DNA of 64,000 nt from Ilyonectria destructans (taxonomy: Eukaryota > Ascomycota > Sordariomycetes > Hypocreales > Nectriaceae), in NCBI GenBank assembly GCA_020740775.1, contig JAHEWK010000004.1:62001-126000 (forward strand), written 5' to 3'. The notes below the pieces were generated by a model, which did no database searches, was not told where the DNA came from, and saw only the letters and a program-made list of their open reading frames with translations. This document shows, in pieces, positions 23,079 to 33,218 of this stretch; positions within the stretch are counted from its first letter, which is position 1; every line of letters begins with the position of its first letter. A program made the translations under genes and the position numbers.

Positions 23079-24894
23079 CTAATTATATCTACCCAGTAGA
23101 AAGACATTTATAGCTGCGTCTAAAGCAACAATTAAACTGCCCTTAAGTAATTCCTTATCTTCTAATCCAACAGATATTCTCACAATAGTCTCTTTTAACC
23201 CATAAGTTGCGGCCCAAGCCTTTTCCTTCTGGAACACTGTTTGGACGTATGGCTGCGCTAATGTGTACTGTGCACCTAATGACGGGCCCTTGTGAACGTT
23301 AAGAGCGTCAAAAAAGGCCGTAGCAGTTGGAACATCCACGAACTCTACAGTGAACAACCCCCCAAAACCTGGTAGGTGAGGCTGACCATCGACCTTAGCG
23401 CGCAAATGCCGTCGATAGTTGGTAGATGAGTGGCAGGTTTCAGGATAGTACACGGCCGAAAGAGGTGTTGGTTTGTCAAGATAACGTTGGAGAAATCTGA
23501 CTAGGAATAAAGCTGTTTGGTTGATGTTGCTAGTCCGAGCAAGGTAGTCGCGACTATTTAGCTCCAGTTGAATTGCATCTTGTATGAACAGTGTGTTTTT
23601 GTAGGACTGAAGAAGCTCTTGGTGCAACTCAATGTAATGTTTCGATGCTGGACTGAAAGTGATACTAACGGGTTAGTTTGATATGCCCCGAATTCAGAGG
23701 AGTCCCAGACCTACCTGCCGGCCATGACGTTGGCATACCCACTGAAGCTCTTAGTCAAAGACGTGACTATTATATCTGCGACGTCCAACACGTCGATATT
23801 GGCAACAGAACCAATTGTATCATCCACTACAATGAAGAACCCATATTTGTTAGCAAGCTGCCGAAGCTTCTCTAGGTTGACAGTTTTGAGAAGAGGGTTC
23901 GAGGCGCATTCGCACCAAACAGCTTGAACGTGGTTCGATGGGTCATCATATTTCTGGACCTTCAACATGTCTTCAAACTTGTCCAACTCCTCCCGAGTGC
24001 CATTACCAAAAGTTTCAAGGCCGGAACCATACATTCGCAGAAGTTTCGGCGTTAGCTCATATAAAAAGCCAAATACAACAGTTTTACCGTGTCGAAGGCG
24101 GCAGAGTAGCTGATGGGCCTTGAAAATAGCCGTCATACCCGTAGGGTAAAGAAATATCATATCCTCGGTAACAACTGGCGCCTCTCTATTGATACGGCCC
24201 AAGTTCTGTAAGTTCGCAAGATGACCACGCAGTCTGGCGTCTGTGCCTTGGGTGGATATTTTTCGTTGGGGTGGTATCGCCCTGGACATGTTGAGCTCGA
24301 AAAGCTCGGGGTCCTCCGAAAGAAGGCTAGGGATATGCTGAAGGCACTGGCCGGCAAGTCTTGACGATATACCGAATCCCGTGAGCCTCCAAGCAGACAT
24401 AGCATGTTGGACCAGAAGAGATGGAATCAAAAGCGCATATAATACCAGGACTTCGGATGATCCACCATTCGCATTGCTAGAGAACCCTAGGACCTGCATT
24501 GGGATTTCTCTTGTGCAAGGCTGATGGCCTTGCTCTTCAAGTCGTGCTTGGGATAGTACATAGGCTCTCGTCAACTCCATATACTCATAAGTAGGGTAGA
24601 AAAAGTAAACATGTCCAGGGCGGCCATGATAGTCTTCACATCTTGTGGCAAGCTTCGTGAACTCGTCTTAGCCGGTATTCTGACCACCAAGGTTACTTTT
24701 CATGCTATGGGGCTTACCTCCTGTATGTAACGGTGGATAAATGACCTGGGATAGCCTCCTTTCTGGATTAATTTCATTCTTGGATGTTGAGAGCCAAGAT
24801 CGACCATATCCTGCCATGTTGGAAGCTGTACCGACACAGCATGATGGTCGTGAGGGATAGGAGTACCAATCGGGGGTGGGCTCGTAAGCTGCAT
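23079..24894 (-). CDS. PLP-dependent gamma-family enzyme (cystathionine gamma-synthase-like)
   Basis: Three exons (24894-24718, 24661-23715, 23652-23079) with introns of 56 and 62 nt make 565 residues. Cys/Met-metabolism PLP enzymes carry out gamma- or beta-substitution on activated homoserine or related amino acids. Visible features are MIFLYPTGMTAIFKAH, the cofactor Asp in FFIVVDDTIGSVANIDVL, and the Schiff-base lysine in TSLTKSFSGYANVMAGR, with the C-terminal LGAQYTLAQPY and IVRISVGLEDKELL motifs. The extra N-terminal 150 residues are usual for fungal cystathionine gamma-synthases. It may serve methionine metabolism. The neighbouring exporter and free-standing adenylating enzyme also allow a role in a specialised metabolite, as known for LolC-like and FUB7-like enzymes. 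No breaks are seen. Confidence 0.88.
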
Positions 24895-25059
24895 CTTGGA
24901 AGGAACAAACTGGACGAAGGTTATGCTGGTAACTGTTGCATCTAGCAGATGGAAATGATCATGTGTGCGAGAAGCTCTTGATATTCTTCCTATCTGAATG
25001 AGGGTCTTTGGATCAGGTCAGTCTTATGGACCAAGAGACTGACGATGACCTCGGATGAC

Positions 25060-25073
25060 CTCGGTCAGCCGAG
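25060..25073. promoter_or_regulatory. Inverted CTCGG/CCGAG site upstream of the PLP enzyme
   Basis: CTCGGTCAGCCGAG has perfect 5-bp arms around TCAG and lies 166 bp upstream of the ATG at 24894. The arms contain CGG/CCG triplets as bound by Zn2Cys6 dimers. On the minus strand it reads nearly like the site at 14696-14710. Confidence 0.3.
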
Positions 25074-25506
25074 AGGCTCCGGATCCTTCGGAGTCTTTGA
25101 CTTCAACTAGCTATAGATAAAATCAAGGAAAGGCTTGGGCTAGGGCTAGGTTGATGACGATCTGTTAACGAGGCCGCTAGGGATGGACACCTGTGAGGAT
25201 AGAGAGAAAACTTCACAGCCGCCATAACCGCAGAAATCTGACATCCCGATACATGTGACAGTAACCGAAATTGCCTATGGGGAGTATTTCAAGTTGTATT
25301 TACTACGACTCTCTGCAATTAAATGTCAAACTATAAATGTTAGCTAGTCCTTAAACAGCGCCAAAGTATTTAGGTTTACAAACTGTGCCAAATCTGCCCA
25401 TTACCCACATGGCCTAATTAACATGTAGGGTATAGAGTAGTAGGTGAATGCAAAAGCGGTCTATTAACCGATATTTTAGGAAATCTACAAGGCCTGAAAA
25501 TACTAT

Positions 25507-25680
25507 CTTTCGTGTTCCGGAAACTCCGAAGTGACCGAGATACTGAAAACTCTATTTGAAGCTGAGAAGAGCATCTGTTGTATTCCGGAAAACTCCGAAG
25601 TAACCGGGATACTTAAAACTCTATTCGAAGCAGAGCAGGGCGTGTTTCGCAGTTAGGAAACTTCGGAGTGACAGGTATCT
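25507..25680. repeat. Three degenerate ~69-bp direct repeats
   Basis: The block TTCCGGAAACTCCGAAGTGAC recurs with small changes at about 25515, 25583 and (more diverged) 25653. The text between (ACTCTATTTGAAGCNGAG) is also repeated in the first two units. It lies between the convergent ends of no active gene pair and has no known function. Confidence 0.65.
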
Positions 25681-26052
25681 CACCTACAGTAATGACTCGG
25701 ATCTTTGAAGAAAGCAATATACACGAAGTAACTGTCTGCAGAAATAGGATTCACCAACTCGTCCATAGCATCAGTTGTTGTTATGAAGTTTGTACTGTCA
25801 TGACACATACGCAACAGCAAGCGCAGTGCATCAGTGTTTTCGGTTAGACCTACGATCTGTCGAAAACGTTGAGCTTCTAAGTCTATGTTCAGTATTACTA
25901 GATATATGGAGAAAGAGAATATAAATAAATATACATTTTTTCTACTAAGTTGCAGAATTTCCCTCCTATCATACAACAAGAGCGGACTGGAGCCTATACT
26001 ACCCTGAAAACGACTATGCAAATGTAGTAATTGTCGACAACTATCTCTAGCA

Positions 26053-27917
26053 TTATAAGACTTGGTTTGTGCCTGATTTCTTATGAGACGAACCAAATGA
26101 TCGCAAAGTTGAAAGCAAAATCCAGTTCACAGCAACAGCAAGCGCCATACACCACCAAATCCCACCCACCATATTTCTCTCCAACCCAATTCTTAGTGCC
26201 CAGCCACTACCAGCGGGACCTAGTATTCTTGCCAGCGAGCCGACAGAAAGACCCATACCATGGATGGTGCTGCGTAGATGAGGATGTGAGCCGCAGCTGT
26301 TGATGAGTATGATCATGCCCGGTTGCGCAAAGGTGCGGGATACGGCCTGAAAGCCAAAAAGCAAGAGTAAGACAGGCCACAGCACCCATGAGTCTTTTCG
26401 TAATAGCACCATAAAAGGTAGGAAGAGATATGCGAGTGCAGAGAAGGGAAGGAAAATTCTGTAGCTCATGTACGAACTTATCTTTGAAGTAATAATCGGA
26501 TAGACGAGTAATTGAAATGACAAGCCAATCAAGCCAAGGACAGCAACTGCAAGACCGACTTGGTATAACGAAAGGCCAATACCACCTGCAAGATGAAGGT
26601 TCAAATGGTTTTGGGTTGCCTCAGCTCGTTGTGTAGAGAGGAAAGAGGGGGTGATCGTATTGAATGCAGAGAGATGCAGCATCAAAGTGAAATGTGTCAG
26701 GAGTGTAAGGCCAACTCTCCAGGTCAGCACTCTAGGTAGGTTGGTGTCATTTTGAGATTGCGATGTCGGTTGTGTAACAACTGATACAGTTGAACTGCTT
26801 GTTGAGTCCAACGAGACTCGACCAGGGATGCCATCACCAGATGATGCGTAGGGTTCGGGAAACGTTGATATAGAAGCAAGTTCCTCATCGTCTCTTGCAA
26901 GTCGTTCATATCGGTCCCTTTCGAAGCCGCTAGTCCATATCTTTTGGAATATCCATCGGCCCATTTCCCGACACTGATCCCGTCCATTGCGTGTCAAAGA
27001 TGGGTGGGTTTCGTCTAGTCCAAAAGCAACCATGAGCGCAGATATCAAGATGAACAGCGCACATATGAAGTTCGGTAACGTAAATGGAAATTTAGACATC
27101 CAACTAGAGTCGCTGTTGTTGCTGGAATCGTTCGAAATAGTCACTTCGCCACTATCTGATACGGAAGGGTCGGCTAGAAAACCACCTAACAAAGGTCCTA
27201 TAATTTGATGGCCGTTAGCTATGGCTCAAGAATGCGCGGGAAAAAAGCATGGAATATTACATCCGGCAGGGGTGGGTCTATACCTAAAACTTCTCCAATG
27301 TTAAGGCACATAGGTAACAATAGAAAGGCTTTGCTCTCAAATCGAGGTTCGGTTGTTTCACCAATCATGGTCCTCATGATTCCCAGGTTGGTATTCAATC
27401 CACCAGCGATAACCTTTAGTAAGAGAAGCTGATTGAAAGATTGTGCAAAACCACTGCCCAGGCCAGAAACAGCCGTTCCAGCGAGGCCGATAAGCAGGAC
27501 GCCTTTCCGACGAAGTCGAGGCGAATTGGCAGCTCGACCCCACCAGACAGCCACGATGGATTGTGCTGCAGCCCACGATGCCATCAAGACACCTGCCTGA
27601 GACACGGCTTGACTGTCCGAAACTTCGCCTAGAGGTGCAAACGACTGTAACTGATAGAACATGTACGTCGCTTGCGAGCGCTCGCTTAGGAGTTCGGTGA
27701 TGCGAGCAGCTGCTATGACGGTGAGTTGCCATTTATTTGGAATGTTTCTCCATGTTGCCGGCTTTTGGGAGACCGCCACCTCTGTGTCTGGCAGCGCCTC
27801 AGTGCTGGTACTGGGGTGATGCATCTTTCTCTGGAGTCTTTTGTCTTGGGTAAGTTTACCGAGAGTCGAAGAATAGTTGCTGCTGGTAGAGGCATTGCGA
27901 TCTCGCAAGGTTGTCAC
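26053..27917 (-). CDS. MFS transporter, drug/metabolite efflux type (YCR023C/ZIF-like)
   Basis: Two exons (27917-27284, 27197-26053) with an 86-nt intron give 592 residues. N-terminal hydrophilic 70 residues precede about 12 membrane segments split by a long cytoplasmic loop (residues about 270-350). Motifs are ARITELLSERSQATYMFYQL in TM1, SWAAAQSIVAVWWGRAANSPRLRRKGVLL (motif A, given in part), GGLNTNLGIMRTMIGE in TM4-5, NIGEVLGPLLGGFLAD formed across the intron, and PGMIILINSCGSHPHLRSTIHG late in the protein. These fit the zinc-induced-facilitator/YCR023C group of major-facilitator proteins, which export small molecules. It starts divergently from the adenylate-forming enzyme, so the two may share a promoter and a pathway. 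Substrate is unknown. Confidence 0.85.
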
Positions 27918-28832
27918 TCATGGTTTGTGATTGTTTCGGTGTAAATGCCGGGCTTTCCACACAAGACACAGCCGCTAGAAAGCTATCAAAATTGGCAACT
28001 CGCTTGAGAGCACTTCAGGTAATCAGAACATGATTCCAGCACTCACCCATCGGCTCAAAAAAGCGGTCGAGATTTTGCCCAACCTGGGATAGCCCGACAG
28101 CGGGGTCATGTGGTAGCAAAATTTGAGCTTCAACGCAAATCTACGCCCACTGGATAGCCCGGTCAGGCAGGGGTCTCTCACGGGGCAATAACTGAATTAG
28201 GGTTGTGGATGAAGCATATTTGCCTTCGAGCTTAAATTTCTTATGACCCACTGCAAGATGAACGCCTAGGCCATGCATTCTACAGATAACACGGTAGTTG
28301 TGAAGCTTAATCCTCGTATCGAGATCATTGCCCACAATTCGTACCTTGGCCTACCGGTACTCAACTGATAGGGGTAATCGTTCAAGTGGCCAAAACGAGT
28401 GAATTACAAATCAGTTTCTTTTGATGGAGAATAAACTTTATGCCCATGAGTTTGTAGTGGAATCACAGGGACGATGCTAGGGCCTGATGAACTGTATGAT
28501 GAAGACTAGGCTAGCTATCTGTGACAGACGGTGAGTCGCTGGGGAGATCACTGCTGTTGCTCTATGCCTAGTAAATCAGGCGTAAAACGGGACAAATCGG
28601 AACGCAGGTCCGAGAGTCGGGTCCACCAACAGTTTGTCATATCCAGGGCTTGGTGCCACTTGACCTGGTAGATACTAATGCTGTCTAGTTGACAATAAGT
28701 GGAGTTACCTGAAGTGATTTCAGATAGGTACACGTCGAGCAGTTGTTTATTAAGACTGCAATAACCACTTCACCACCTCCTTTGTTTTCAAAAGCTTCGA
28801 TAGTTATTCCATTTTTCCTACAACTTGCAGCC
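27918..28832. other. Divergent promoter region between MFS exporter and adenylating enzyme
   Basis: A 0.9-kb non-coding interval. Only short frames without domains occur (for example 28141-28335 minus). No repeat or clear binding-site array was seen. Confidence 0.45.
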
Positions 28833-30724
28833 ATGTTGGAAGTCAACTCCAAACTACCCCCAAGACCCGTATCTACTGGATTTTATACGTCTCTCACGCA
28901 ATCTACTACCGGATCATGTCATTGTGGTTGATCACGAAACAGGAGTCCAGGCCACAATCACCGATTTAATCACGGCAGTATGCGACTACCGTGTCAGACT
29001 CGGTAATGAACTCGGCACAGAAACGTTGACCGCCATTCGAGCGGGAAAGGAAGTCTTCATAGCAACTATCCTCCCACCAGGCTATAATTTCGTCGTCGCC
29101 TTTCTTGCAATTCTATCCCTCGGCGTTGGGTTGGTTCCTCTGTCGACAAAATTGCTGCCCGAAGAAGTTGCCTACTATATCTCTCAATCTGGATCGCATT
29201 TCATACTCTGTGATCAAAACCGCTTCAAGCTTGCCAGTGCGGTGCCGGCCTTGGTTCCTACTTCGGGCACCAATGTGGAACATACGGGAAAATTGCAGGT
29301 TATATGCCTTGAGACAAGGCATTCGCCATTTACGAGGTCGCCATATCCTGAAATCGAATTTGATCAAGGTTGGACACCGTCTCTTGAAGCCCCGTCATTG
29401 ATCCTCTTCACGTCGGGATCGTCTGGGCCACCTAAAGGCGCCATGTTCCCCAGAAGGTACCTGCACAACTTGTCACTCCTTGCTATTGATGCTCTTCAAG
29501 TGACGCCCCGAGATATCTTTCTCCATTCACGTGGCGTTCACTGGGTGAGTGGAGTGCGATGGTCCTTGGGCATGATGCTTGCTGGCGCCCGGGTCGAGTT
29601 TTGCGAAAGCCGGATGAGTCCAGCATGGTGGTGCAAGCGAGTCGCAGAAGGAGGCGTAACTATGTGCTACGAAATGCCAAGGATTTGGATGTCGATCATG
29701 CTTGCGATCGAGAATCTCCCTTCGTTGCCCTTCAAGGGCCACATCGGCGTTGGGGATGTGAAGAAGGGCTTGGAAAGCGCTCGTCTATTCATGAGCGGAG
29801 GTACTCCTGCAATAGGAAAGGTCATGGAATACTGGAATCAATCTCTTCCTCGAGGCTTATACACCAACCTTTGGGGGATAACGGAGCTTGGAGGCATGGT
29901 TACCTACCATGATGCGGAGACGAAATCTTCTGACCCGGTATTTTCAATGCCTTGACTATGCCTTACAACAATGTCGCTAACGAGTCTTCAGCAGTGCGTA
30001 GGCCGTTTATTACCTAATGTCACAGTAAAGTTTGACGAGAGTGGGCAGGTGTGTGTCAAAAGCCCACTGATGTTCCTCGGGTAAAGATCACAACTAGCCA
30101 GTAGCCGATGCACAGCTTCTAACTACAAACAACAGATATGTCTCAGACCCGGAACGGACACAGCACGCCCTCGACGAGGAAGGGTTCTTCAAGACAGGGG
30201 ACGCTGTTGAGATTCGCCAAAGCAAGGTATATTTGTCAGGGAGGATCGGACTCGACTGTAGGTTATGGACCCTTTCGTACACTGCTCCGACTGATTGAAT
30301 CCTTGGCTAATGAATAGCATATATTCGCTTCAAAGGGTTGAAGATGTACGCTGCCGATATTGAGGACAAGATCAACGAACTTCCCTATGTGCATGAGTCT
30401 GCTGTCATGCCAGTACCCGACCAGGAATTTGGACAGTGCGTAGCTGCAGTCATTCAAGTCAAGTCTCAAAACGAGCTGCCCAGTTTGAAACAGCTTCGGT
30501 CTGACTTGGAGCCATCGCTGCCACAGTATAAAATGCCCACAATCATGACGCTGGTGGACGGACCCTTACTTCGAACGACAACAGGGAAACTAGCAAAGAC
30601 CGCTATCCGCAAGAACTACGTGGAGACAGAGGCATCTCCAGCTATGTATAGGGAAAGGTGGTATATATCATATGAGTCTGGGCCTCTACGAACTTTTATC
30701 TGGGATTGGGCGGGAATGCATTAG
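28833..30724 (+). CDS. Stand-alone AMP-dependent (acyl/aryl-adenylate-forming) ligase; possible frameshift near the start
   Basis: Family members activate a carboxylate with ATP and usually load CoA. The main frame spans about 28849-29937, then exons 29995-30080 (or from 29992; CAGCAG tandem acceptor), 30136-30257 and 30318-30724, introns 54-60 nt, about 570 residues. Core motifs: FTSGSSGPPKGA (P-loop A3), YTNLWGITELGG (A5), FFKTGDAVEIRQSKVYLSGR (A7-A8), IRFKGLKMYAADIE and TTGKLAKTAIRK with the catalytic lysine (A10). The only nearby start, ATG 28833 (MLEVNSKLP), is one base out of frame. Removing one C from the CCCCC run at 28857-28861 would connect it to PQDPYLLDFIRL, so a 1-nt insertion or a base-call error is likely. 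No carrier or reductase domain follows. It is divergent from the MFS exporter. Confidence 0.78.
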
Positions 30725-30761
30725 GAACAGGCGAAATAAGATAGTTGTAGTATAACGTTAG

Positions 30762-31009
30762 GAAATTAAAGGACACGATTATAACTACACTCCTTAGAGA
30801 CCTTAAGATAGAACAGTATAATATCCTTACTATATAAGAACTATAGAAGAACTTATTCAGTATAATAACCCACTATCTAACTAAGGACTGATTCTACCTT
30901 TACTATCTAGTTAAGAATTAAGATAAGTCTACTAGAGCCTGCTTCTTTATTAATAAAAGATTAAATCACCTCAAGTAGTACTTTAATAAAGAAAGTAGGG
31001 ATTTATACT
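30762..31009 (+). mobile_element. RIP-mutated fragment of a Tad1-type LINE (start of ORF2 endonuclease)
   Basis: In one plus-strand frame the fragment reads as the beginning of a LINE endonuclease (..ILTI-stop-EL.. at the usual QEPW site, then FYLYYLVKN, STRACFFINKRL). Several Gln codons are replaced by TAA/TAG, consistent with RIP. Only the 5' part of ORF2 is present. It abuts the DUF6604-like remnant at about 31010. Confidence 0.5.
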
Positions 31010-31310
31010 TATTAGAGCACCCCCATAGTATAGTGGTTAACGAGTTCAGCAGATCCATTTTGGTAATCCTTCCAATTCCGCGTGATGCGGGACCTGATCT
31101 TATTGAGATCGTCCAACATAATTGAGAATACTGTTGAGACATCTGCAATCGACGTCTGCGGCTCAGCTTCGTAGAGCGTGTTGTCTCCTTGTGCATTCTT
31201 GGGACGCTCAAGATCAGGGGCATCTAGGAACTCTTGGGAGGGCTCGAAGAGGTGAGGCCGCTAAAGCGATTGCTCAACGTCTCAAAGGATTCGAGGGCAG
31301 CAGTTCCAAC
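31010..31310 (-). pseudogene. Remnant of a DUF6604-like protein
   Basis: From 31248 downwards one minus frame reads FEPSQEFLDAPDLERPK, then DNTLYEAEPQTSIADVST and FSIMLDDLNKIRSRITRNW. This pattern (acidic linker, YEAEP, LLDDLNKIRSxI) is what I know from the N-terminal DUF6604 domain of fungal proteins of unknown function. Just upstream, ESFETLSNRFSGLT (to about 31310) continues it in a shifted frame. It stops at TAA where it meets the LINE piece. There is no start and no remainder, so this is a relic. Confidence 0.5.
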
Positions 31311-31587
31311 GGGCAGGAAGCAAGCAAATCGCGGAACACATGCGCCAAAAACGTTTTGGCCGTCTGAACATTGCATTTACATGGGTAGTCACTGGAGGCA
31401 AGATCGCGGGGAGAAGCGAATATAGATAAGGCGAAAGTTCTAATTCTACTTGAAAATTCTAGTATCGCCCAGCGTGAAATGAAAAGTAAACGAGGATCAG
31501 TTATGCTTGTGATCGTAAATACTCATTTGAAAAGTAATTAAGTTATCTGTATTTCCTGCAAAAGTATTTCAGAGCCTTTAACCTGCT

Positions 31588-31750
31588 TCACGTAGTAGTG
31601 GTTCTTCCATCCCATTCAAACGGTTCCTTGTACGGAACGAGATTGTCGGGATCAGGAATGAAGAGATCATTGTGGCCGATGGGCTCTTGCCCCTGTGCCC
31701 CGAAAGTCGGGTCATGGGAGGGACGGCTTCAATGCGTCAATTCTTCCAAA
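31588..31750 (-). pseudogene. C-terminal remnant of an unrecognised protein
   Basis: A minus frame ending at stop 31590-31588 reads HDPTFGAQGQEPIGHNDL, then FIPDPDNLVPYKEPFEWDG and a Thr-rich end. It looks coding in style but has no start or upstream exon. I cannot name the family. It may belong to the same decayed locus as the neighbouring DUF6604-like relic. Confidence 0.3.
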
Positions 31751-31940
31751 CCCCAACAACATGTTCCACAGGATAGTGAAAATGTAGGACTAGCCTCATT
31801 CAATTGTGATTTTCTTGTTTATCATTCATATTATTTTTACCCTATTCTGAGCAATTTTTGTTCTCTGAACACTCCGTCATGCCTAACCCCCATATTTCGA
31901 TATGACTAGGGACTATATCGGTCAATCTGCGACATCTTGT

Positions 31941-33218
31941 TTAGCCACTACGTCTACTCCGCTGTGAAGATTCATAAGCTTCCTCAAAACTTGGGGGAGC
32001 ATCGTCAGAATGCGACTTCCCAGGCAATCCCTGCATCACTATTTGAAGAGGGACACTCAATACAATGGACTGACCACCAACACAGACATCCAATTTGACC
32101 GAGTATGCCCGTGAAATGAAACATGAGTGAAACGTTGGTGTAAACATATGCGTCGACACGGGAAGTTCAAACGAAGCTTCCATGTGGCTTGAGTAAAATG
32201 GAAGCGGTGGTGACTCATCAATTTCATTACCACCGCTGATTCCCGTATGTTGTACCCAAACACAAGGGTTTGTGGGCTTCAACTCCACGGGGACGTTGGA
32301 TGAGTCTGGTATCATCGCCGGGCCCAGATTCGGGAAAAGGATGACTGCTCTCCCATGTGACCATGTGTGTGAAATGATCTTCGCTGATGCGTGACCAATC
32401 GCAGGAGGCGAGGAGCCGGTCTCGAGAGGATCGTACACAAGAGCTACACCCACTGTGGACGAAGTGGCGGTGCGTCCATCGGAGCCAAGATAGATAGTCG
32501 CGGCTTCTGTAGCCACAGCGCTTACACTGCCAAGCGCCTTTGAAAGCAAACTTTTTCTGATGGTGACCTTCTTGTTTGTGGTGTACAAGGAGTCAAGTTT
32601 GCTGAGACTCAGTGGTGGATCTTCTTGTGACGATGGAATGACAAAGATGCTCTTGCTCGTATCCATGACTGGGGAGGGTTCAGTCTTGGAGTCACCTCGA
32701 ACGTATCTCATCACGGAAGCCTTGACCTTGTACTGGATCTCAGTTGTACCGGGGGTCATATCGGTCTTTTCCCATTTTCCCATGCTGGGTGGTAAATGCA
32801 AGTGGTGATCTCTTAATGACTGCGACGTAGTGGGGTGAGAACAAGATGCAGATGCAAGCTGATACGGCACTACAAACTCGAATGGGATTTTGTACTCTTG
32901 TCCAGCTTCAAAAACTCTGGACTCGGGCAGAGCAGCCAAGGGAATGGGCATTTCGATGTCGAGGAAACTGAACCGCACAACCGAGGTTGTGCCTATGTCA
33001 TCGTGGAGAACGCCGCCGTCTCCGGCAAGGCAAATCCGCACCAGATCAAATCTGACATCTTTCCTGGGTGTGATAGCGAGTTCTCCTGCGATAGGTGATC
33101 CAGAAGTGTACACCTTTGATGTGTAATCGTGGTGCAAACTGATGCTGAGGTCTTGGTTTCGGCGGTGGTTCTTGAGCTTCAAGCCAAAGGCCTTGATATC
33201 CCACTGGGTTGACTGCAT
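31941..33218 (-). CDS. Arrestin-like (alpha-arrestin type) protein
   Basis: A single exon of 425 residues. Alpha-arrestins bring Rsp5-type ubiquitin ligases to plasma-membrane transporters. Residues about 10-160 read as an arrestin N-terminal beta sandwich (LSISLHHDYTSKVYTSGSP IAGELAITP, ..FEAGQEYKIPFEFVVP..). Residues about 250-390 form the C-terminal sandwich (FPNLGPAMIPDSSNVPVELK; VCVGGQSIVLSVPLQIV). Near the end stands DDAPPSFEEAY, which resembles the PPSYEEA WW-domain-binding motif of the family with Phe in place of Tyr. PPxF binds WW domains poorly as a rule, so ligase recruitment may be weak or use another site. No disruption is visible. Confidence 0.75.
   Translation of the reverse strand: MQSTQWDIKAFGLKLKNHRRNQDLSISLHHDYTSKVYTSGSPIAGELAITPRKDVRFDLVRICLAGDGGVLHDDIGTTSVVRFSFLDIEMPIPLAALPESRVFEAGQEYKIPFEFVVPYQLASASCSHPTTSQSLRDHHLHLPPSMGKWEKTDMTPGTTEIQYKVKASVMRYVRGDSKTEPSPVMDTSKSIFVIPSSQEDPPLSLSKLDSLYTTNKKVTIRKSLLSKALGSVSAVATEAATIYLGSDGRTATSSTVGVALVYDPLETGSSPPAIGHASAKIISHTWSHGRAVILFPNLGPAMIPDSSNVPVELKPTNPCVWVQHTGISGGNEIDESPPLPFYSSHMEASFELPVSTHMFTPTFHSCFISRAYSVKLDVCVGGQSIVLSVPLQIVMQGLPGKSHSDDAPPSFEEAYESSQRSRRSG

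Noticed and set aside
25680..26096. 138-codon minus frame overlapping the 3' end of the MFS gene
   Set aside because: No recognisable domain, A+T-rich and Leu/Ile/Phe-biased middle, and it overlaps the better supported MFS exon.
31017..31090. tRNA-like stretch with an A-box (TAGTATAGTGGTTA) and a B-box-like CCTTCCAATTCC
   Set aside because: Stems do not pair properly in the T-arm, and the same bases are the reverse strand of the DUF6604-like coding relic, which explains them better.
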